From positions 7,486,880 through 7,550,879 of the forward strand of contig ML133383.1 of NCBI GenBank assembly GCA_003864495.1: a DNA stretch of 64,000 nucleotides, written 5' to 3'. Every line of letters starts with the position of its first letter. Position 1 is the stretch's first letter. This document shows, one piece after another, positions 53,217 to 61,031 of this stretch. The position numbers and the translations under genes were made by a program. Under the pieces are notes generated by a model. The model was not told where the DNA came from, did no database searches, and saw only the letters and a list, made by a program, of their open reading frames with translations. Origin of the DNA: Nemopilema nomurai (taxonomy: Eukaryota; Cnidaria; Scyphozoa; Rhizostomeae; Rhizostomatidae).

Positions 53217-56200
53217 TACCGAAAAGCGTGAACAAAGGAAATCAGATAATGCTCCATTCCAGCTGTTAACAAAGCCCAACTGTATATTGAGAATGATTTA
53301 CAGCTAGGTTTTGATACTTTTTCGCAAAAGTCGTTCTCTGATAGTATTAACGCAAGTCACGGAAAAGTTCAATAAAATCACAAAAGATTTGAAAAATATT
53401 GTAGTTTGCATTAAATCAGTGTCTTCCTTTCGCAACAAATTGCTGGTAGAAGGTGCTGTTCCTATCAAAATTAAGGAAAATATTTACATTTCATTTTTAA
53501 AATATTTGTCCAGTCGGTTAAGTCAAGGTATGGGAGGCTTATGCCTTAGAGGCGAGGGATGCCTCTTCTCTTTGAAAATCGCATACCCATATTACCACTG
53601 CATTGCAGTGAAACAAAAAGAGCGAGAGTTAGATATGCATATTTTTTTCATTTGTGGAAGAATCCCCCTGGTTTTAAACCTTAAAAGGTCAGAACTAAAG
53701 TACGTGAAATTCAAAATAATGCTGTCAAAGATTTGTTATAAGGGAAATCTTTTACAGATTCGAGCTGAACGTTACTGATTTGATTTTTTACTTAGATAGA
53801 ATTGTTGTACTTTCAGCAATACACCATATGAAGTAAACACGAGGCTATCTGAGCTTAGAAGCCTTTAGTTTCTTGATGCCGAGGCCTACCATACGCATTT
53901 AGAACTGACCGACCATTCTACACCTCCTTCAAATGAAAGGGCCACATAGCTCGACAATGCCCAACATCTAATCCTCGAACTGCCCTACCCACGAAAAAGC
54001 TTTGCATGACTCCTACGTAGTTGTAGTACTTTGTTCACAATTGAGCCTTTTGTGGTTTGCAATAATCTTGAAGACTGTATAGGGAATCAGATCCTATTGA
54101 AATGACCAATGAAAAGCAGTAAACCACAACCTGAAGTTTACGGGCTGCAAGGGAAAAGGAGTAAACTTTCATGAAATTTAGGGTCATTTCTAGTCAATTT
54201 TAATTTATTTATCATAAGATGTCAGAATCTGTTCCCTTCTTTTAAAGGTCCAGTCATTAGGACTGCCAATTTTGCCAGCAAACCCCAAAGCATAGTGGCC
54301 AGATGCATCCGTAACTAGGACGGTCTGTGAAGTACCAATAACGTACAAGAAAACTTTTTTGGCCTATTTAAAGGTCTGGTGTTACTTCGATTGTTCATTG
54401 GCCTGACATCTTCCCTGTCGTTCACAACCACTTAAGGCTCTTATAAAAGCTGCTGCTGAAACTTTGAAGTTTGAGATTCCTGTCCAAAGTACCGTTCAAA
54501 ATATGTGCACCCCTCCCCACTTAGAAAAAATTACGCCTAAAATAATTAAATATCCTTTAATTAAGATTTACATAACAAAAATTGTTGGCAGATAAAATAC
54601 ACCTTGTTCATTCAATTCTTGACAGAAACTCTAGTTAGAAAAGTTGCATTTTTAAGTCCAAGAGCACATGTACCTCTCTACTCTAAAAGCATTACATACT
54701 ATGCCACTGATAGGAGGGGTCTTCGTACCCCCAATCCTATCTGATTACCCCCATCTCCTCCCCACTTTGAGGTACCAGTGTCCAAATTGACATAATGTGT
54801 AGGTGAGATACAGCAACAGATGGAGAATCGGTACTGTATCTTTGTGGTTTCGCACATAGGATATCAATTTACAAAGAGACACATTGTTTGCAGGACATTC
54901 CGCGGACCATTGGCAGGGTTCTCGTTTAATAATTCTAGCTTCACAACAAAGCACGACTTTCAAAGAGTTTATCCATGTTCCAGGCTCGCTTTTCATTTCG
55001 TAACAGGTTCGACTTTCGTGAGACATGGCACATATATGAACTGCACCAAACATAAATAAACCTACTAAGTACTGAACCTTTCTGTTGACGTTTAACATTT
55101 TTTTCGAAGCTATTATGCTACTTTGCCCGGCTTTGCCTAAAAGCTTTGAAGGCTTCTATTGATATTGAACAAAATCATTTGTTCTAAGTTCTTGAAAGCA
55201 CAAGCGATCACCTGACAGCTCTTCAGATTAGCAAACTCATTTAACTATGTGCAGTATTTTCAAAGTGGCTTGACCTTTCAAAGCTTTCCTAAGGCCTTTG
55301 AAACTGAGGTGGTGCATTGTAGAAGTGACGTTATCACCTCTAGTGAATAATTAACCTACTAAGTAACAGTTCTACAGGTCACAGAAACAATAACCCTTCT
55401 CAGTGTGGCACTTATCTTGATGAATATGCTTCTGACTAAACAGCTTTTTGAATACAATGCTATATAGGATGTCGAAGAAGAGTAATCAAACATTGTGCTT
55501 TATTTTCGCAGTCATAATGGCTTTGTCCTTAAATCGTAAGAAGACAAGTAGAAAACACTATGTAGTGCACTATTAAGACAGAAGTTCTTGCTTTCTTGCA
55601 TCGGGTCTCATTCTACTTCAGATTTGAGTCCAGGAATTTTACTGATAAAAGGTCAGCTTACTTGATTCCTGAACCACAGCCTAATTGACACCAATTGAAA
55701 ACTGTGAACTCTCATTGGCGAAGATTTACCCGGTTTTAGCGATTTCATATATCCAATTGAACTGATGGAAACAAAAAGACCAGAAACTGGCGAAACAATA
55801 TCTATAGCCTTGTGCAACAATAGTTTCAAAATCAAACAAACGAAAATTTCAATATTAAATTGGATCGAATTCGCTAAATTTTGCTTTTTAAATGAATTTT
55901 GCGATTTGAAAAATTCGATTTTGAATCAATGGCTGTGGTGTTTTTCCTCTGCCTTTCCCCTCGATCTTTGTCACCAGAGCACTTGCGTTTAGCCCTTTAT
56001 AAGGGCATAGGGGCCAAATCTCCAGGGGTCAAATCTCCCCCTGTTCACAGATATTATTCGACGTTAGCTTCTTATATTCCAATACTTTCACTTAAAAAAG
56101 TTAATTTTTTCATTCAAAACACTAAGAGCTGGTAAATGCAAAATAATCGCCCCCCCCCCACTATAATAATCGATGGAATTAGAATCTCCGGCCCTGGATG

Positions 56201-57748
56201 TCTATGATAGCGATAGCCTGCCCCTTTACGCCTAACTTGTGGCAATCTGCTTTTTCACGAACACACAATTGTACTAGTTTTTTAGGAAGCGATCCCATTA
56301 CTTGGCGCCTGTGATGTCATAAATTGGTGAACAAGAGGGCAATAGACTTACAGATAACACATCCAGACCTGTCCGTCCACACCTTATCCTGTCCTTCGGC
56401 AATTAGGTTAGCCACTGTCGTGAATTTCATTGCAATTCTTATTGGAAAAAACCGTTGAAAACAGTGGAGAGAACTTCGAATGGATTTAGAAAATAGGGTT
56501 AAAGCTTTCATTGAACAAGTAGATTTTGACTAACTAAATACTTCCAATGAATCGTTTCTTGGAAAGAAAATAAAGTTTCCCGTTGGAATAAAAATATTAG
56601 GGTGTGTAAGATTAATAGTATTTAGCTCGGTGTTGTCACGAGAAAAGTGACAAAAATATGCCAGTCTGGAAATTGGCACCACGAAATCTTTTCAAAGCTG
56701 CCAAATTTCAAAATATGGCTCTTACTTAGATCAAAATGGATGTATCTTAGTTTTGTAAAACGCCTTGCTAATAGGAATATTCATGTTAAGATCAGTAAAG
56801 TTGTTTTGCAAGCAGACAACTACTCGGACAATCATTCATCGCAAACGGATGAAAAATAGGCCCCTTATGACAACAAAACGACCCGCAACACAAGCCCTCC
56901 ATCCCGTGAACTTTTGTCTGTGTTTTAAATTACTTTTCTACATCCTTTATGAATGATTCACTCAAGAGCCTATGAAAGGGTATTTTAAAAAGAACACGAA
57001 TGGGAGTCGCTAAACGCAAGGGCCAGCTGTTTTGTTGTTTTCAACTGGTCCTTTTGGAAAATTAAGTGCCCCCGTATGTTGCATGCATTTTCTATAACTT
57101 CTTAAACCTTCCTCTAAAGGGTGTTCGTGAGAAATTTGCCAATTTCCACCCTCTCCCCCCACTTTCTAGTATTACTTATGTATTTTTCGAGTAACCACCC
57201 GTCAAAGAAATCAAGGCAACAGAGCTACAAAGTTCCAAGTAGCTCTTGAAAAAAAATTTAAAGGTTCTCAAACGTAGCCAAAATTTTTCTCTTTGCCCTA
57301 GACAAAAAGTCTTAACAGCGTGACTTTGGCGTCCTGTTTTCTTTCAACTGGCTTTGTTCTAAGCAGGGTTGACAGGAAATTGCCAATGATCAAAACCATT
57401 TCACGGTCTATAAATGAACTTCTCTAATTATCATCTTATATTCGCTCTCTGTTTTTCTCCGCTACAACGTTTTATCATTTTAAATATCATATTTCAAAGT
57501 CATTCGCCATATACTTGATAGTTGTCAAACATTCAGTATACGCCCCTCTGCTTAAAAATTGTGAATTGGGTTCAAAGACCAGAAGAGCAAGGACAAGTTT
57601 GTTCGGCCTTTTGTTTGGTAAAGCACCTCAGGATTCAGTCAGTCCATTGTTGAAAAGAGACCTTGTTGAATTAAACCGGGCAGGAAGTTCTAGATGGGAT
57701 AGGAAGCGCCAGTAGTCGCAAGGGGAAGGGACGATTGAGGGCGTGTAC

Positions 57749-57978
57749 CTGTGTGAAAGCTTGCTGAATGATGATGCATGGCATTGTCTCTCACTTGTCA
57801 CAGCGCATTCTTCCGCAAACAATACGTCACATTGACCACATTTGAAGCGCACTGCTAATACGTCGGCAGGACCCGCGCCGTCCTTGAAGCTTTCCATCAC
57901 TCGTTCGCCTGTCTCGTCCAAGACTGCTTGCACCAATGCTGTTGCAGTAATGGCACCCAAAACCGTGTTCTCCGTCAT
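57749..57978 (-). CDS. possible first exon of an unknown minus-strand gene, cysteine motif
   Basis: The minus-strand frame starts with ATG at 57978 and stays open to 57628. A donor-like CACAG|GTACAC after 57749 suggests that the coding part is about 76 residues. Its composition looks coding (many Ala, Val, Glu, Gly), and the local GC content is clearly higher than in the flanking intron. The peptide has TENTVLGAITATALVQAVLD near the start and FKCGQCDVLFAEECAV at 45-60. The motif is CxxC at 47/50, Cys58 and the pair Cys66-His67, which could bind zinc. I do not recognise the family. The ATG lies 25 bp from the acceptor of exon 2 of the plus-strand gene, so the two would be transcribed convergently through each other. 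It could be a host gene nested in the intron, a mobile-element gene fragment or a chance frame. Confidence 0.35.
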
Positions 57979-58003
57979 ATTACTTCGCTTCTTTTTGTTT
58001 CAG

Positions 58004-58075
58004 GGCGTTATCTTCGACTTAGAGATTTTATCTGATCCGAGCCGGGCTGTTCCACGATGCATGGGAGACAATTTT
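58004..58075 (+). CDS. TSPN/mucin-like secreted protein, exon 2: end of the TSPN domain
   Basis: This 72-bp exon encodes residues 203-226, GVIFDLEILSDPSRAVPRCM and then GDNF. It is the conserved last strand of TSPN domains, which typically reads F-x-G-x-x-x-D-L-x-I-x-x-D-P-x-x-A and ends in Cys. Cys221 would pair with Cys164 of exon 1, about 57 residues earlier, as is usual in the family. The acceptor is CTTTTTGTTTCAG and the donor is TTTT|GTGAGT. Both boundaries are phase 0, so skipping this exon would keep the frame but destroy the disulfide. Its fit to exon 1 across a 20-kb intron is the strongest support for the gene model. Confidence 0.85.
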
Positions 58076-61031
58076 GTGAGTAGTCAATCTTTTTCATTAT
58101 TACTGTTGTTGGGTAACCTCTGCTATTGTCCTCTAGCCGAAGGTCCTAATTTATCTAATGTGTAGTGGTTTGTATTTGAATGATTCTCGAATTTGCTTTG
58201 ACGCCCGCTCAAACTCAAATTGGTGACTCGCTATGTTTGCACACGCGTGTGTTTGCAGTCCCGCATCCTTCGTTCGACTCGGTTGATATCGTTCACGATT
58301 TAGACCCTATGCTACAATCAAACCCCACTGCATAGACACAAAGAACTCCTAAAATGGTTTCCCCGAATTATCGCTAATCCACAAGTTTTTCTGGATTTTT
58401 TGTATGAAAATCGAAACCTTTGTCGTATTCCAGACGTTTTGTAGTTTTTATAATCATTAAATAGAAGCCGAGAAATGGGGAGTGGCGTATTATAGATGTC
58501 ATGCCAGCTAACAAAAAGTTCAAAGTGTACTTTTAAGGTGTAAAAGCTCCTTTTTCCATAATCTTTCGCAATACGCCTCTAGTTATTGATTCCAAAACCG
58601 ACCCTAGGTATTTTGAGTGCCACGATTTCACAGTGTTTGCGGTGCATGAAAACACGAGCACTCCTTGCAATAATCTTTTGTCTTACTCTTGTTAAAGAAA
58701 ACAATCATGGATCATCCAGAATGAATATCTTAAACCAATTGTGTACACTGCGTACGACTACTTGTTTTTTCATGAGCCAAATTGAAAACGGATCCCCCAT
58801 GCATTTTGTTAATTAGGCACATTTACGCTGCTTTGCCGAGTTGTGGCATAGTGAAATATTGAGTGTTACCAGTCCTAATACTTATTTGTAATCCTAATAC
58901 CATGGTGGTTAGGATTGGTAGAAAATTTGAATATTTTGCTGCGAGACTTTGAATTCCTGGTGTAAAATTGCAAATTTGATCTGTCTCCAGAAGCCATTTG
59001 ACTGCATTTTGAGAAGGCGACAGACATTCCGAAATGATGTTATTGTGAGGTAGAGGTAACAAAGGATTATATACGGCCCATCTGAATCAACCCATCCGAA
59101 TTCGACATGGTTAATGTTTTTAGCAACCAAGATGCCCCATAATTGCGAATATAAGACAATGCTGTCTATTTTCAAAATCCAATGAAGCGAGTTAACATCT
59201 GTGTTAAATACATTTGAAGAGGATTTTGTGTCAAAGTGCGAACGGTATCTTCTGGTATTTTGACGAAACCACTTTACAGATGCGATTTCCAACAGTAATC
59301 TGATTTTTAGATTGAGTTGTAATAATTAGGTTAGGCTCTGTATCCGAAGTTAGATATCACGCGAAAACCGCACCGCCTTTATTATGGAAATCTCTGGACG
59401 CCTTGGCCAATTCTTCCGTCAAAACCGAAGTCCCAAGACAAGTACTATGTTCTTTGTAGCTAGTCTTCATCTCCTAGAAATGCTTTGTCGTGGGTGTTTG
59501 GTAAAACAGGCAGAAGAGCAATAAGAGTGCCAGGATAAAGCATATTTAGCCCATTTTGAAAATGCACGAAATCACTGAAAACTTTAAGGAAGTACCAGTA
59601 AATTGTCCAATGTTGACAATTTCCTCTGATGCAAATCATCTGTTCCATTTTATTAATCTTGAAACCGAGGAAAGCCATGGATTTGAAAAGCGGAAACCAA
59701 AAGAACCTCTTCAATAATCCCCATTACTGCTCTCCGATTTGATTTATGGATTGGCATTGCACTTTGAATTTTAGTCAATTGATATATATATATATATCTT
59801 CTGGAATCATGTCCGTTGTTCAAAATTTGCAACGGGCTAATGGCAGTCCTGCGAAACCTGAGTATTGTTCAAGGCTAAACAACGTTTACTAAATCATATT
59901 TATCAAATGTTGTAGATCACAATCTATAACAGTAACTGTAAAATCCCCCACACTAAATGACTTAACACAAGATGGGAAACTTTGGAAAACTTTCATCAGT
60001 ATTACCAAAAGGTTTGGAGTTATGGTGGACTTGGAAATTTCCCCTGTATACTTTGAAATTAGTGGATAACGCTGTTCTTTGTTGTAATACCACGGCCAAT
60101 TATTCTTTCTTAAACGAGCTTATTTCTGATTAATAGGTTAATTTGTTATTAAAGGGATCACTGGTATTTCCCACTTTAACCCAAAGAGCATTAAGGATTC
60201 AGTATAAAAGTTTTTGTTTCCACCAATTACTCTCTGTTTCTTCTAAACGGGAGTAAAATAAGAGTTCGGGGAATCATAATGGGATATAAATCTGGGTTTA
60301 AATAATCCGTGGACTCTTTTAATTGTGCCACACATAAATGATTCTATATGCTGCCCTCTCCCACGACCTTTTGTCCAGGCCAACGGTAACTGAAAACAGT
60401 AAAATTATTTCCGACAAAACGTTAGAAAGCAATCCGCCATTTAAAAGTATTTATCGCATTGATCCGACGATACTCAATAGTAACTGCTATGATAGCGGTA
60501 CATTGGTCCGAAAACTTCTCTTCTGACCCCATTGATAATGCCCATACAAGAAGGCCCGTTTTAGGCAGAACATTGATTCTTTTCTGGTGCATAATGGACA
60601 GATCTTCAGGTTTCGTCAATATTATAGTTATTAGAATCATCGTCGTTATCAACTTCGTCATCATCAGCATCAACAACAACAACAACAAAACATGGGCATC
60701 GTCATCGTCTTTTTCTGTCATCATGATTATTAATTTTATGATTATTTTGCTTTTTGGATTGTGCCTGCTCATCGTTGTTGCAAACGTTCAAGTATCTCAG
60801 TTCTAACGAGAGTTGTGACTTAATCAGATACATAATGCTAGGGTGATGATTTTGGAAAGCGTGAAATTGGAACAGTTTACAATCATTGTTGTCGTAGAAA
60901 TGTTCCCTGATTAGTTCCTTTTTCTATCCTTTGATTAAATTGAAGTTATGGCTCTGCTTGACACTAAGGACTACAAAGTCTGATGATTATCAGTTTTGTT
61001 CCGTGTTATACTGATGCGTGTTGCATTTTAG
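58076..61031 (+). other. intron 2 of the TSPN/mucin-like gene (about 3 kb)
   Basis: The intron runs from GTGAGT to TTGCATTTTAG, joining phase-0 exons. It contains an AT microsatellite at 59782-59797 and a CAA microsatellite near 60670-60688. A minus-strand 127-codon frame at 58909-59292 has no recognisable product. I see no further exon. Confidence 0.7.

Larger units (their letters stand above)
38075..58003 (+). other. intron 1 of the TSPN/mucin-like gene (about 19.9 kb)
   Basis: The intron runs from GTAAGT to TTTTTGTTTCAG. Joining its flanking exons restores an uninterrupted domain (KRPFF then GVIFDLEILSD), so no exon of this gene is needed between them. Within it I see a degenerate 19-bp repeat, a foldback element, a 20-bp minisatellite, a tRNA-Leu-like sequence, a MITE and a minus-strand ORF, all listed separately. 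Unremarkable stretches longer than 300 bp fill the rest, including 38.1-40.6, 42.1-45.4, 45.7-48.8, 49.9-52.8 and 53.2-57.7 kb. The frames at 50074-50457 and 53311-53778 have no recognisable product. Confidence 0.8.

Noticed and set aside
53311..53778. 155-codon plus-strand ORF just after MITE copy 3
   Set aside because: The composition (Lys, Ile, Ser-rich) is what AT-rich DNA gives by chance. No motif was recognised.
60422..60806. Overlapping frames on both strands with poly-Asp, poly-Leu or poly-Asn runs
   Set aside because: They are produced by CAA and CAT/TCA simple repeats in intron 2.
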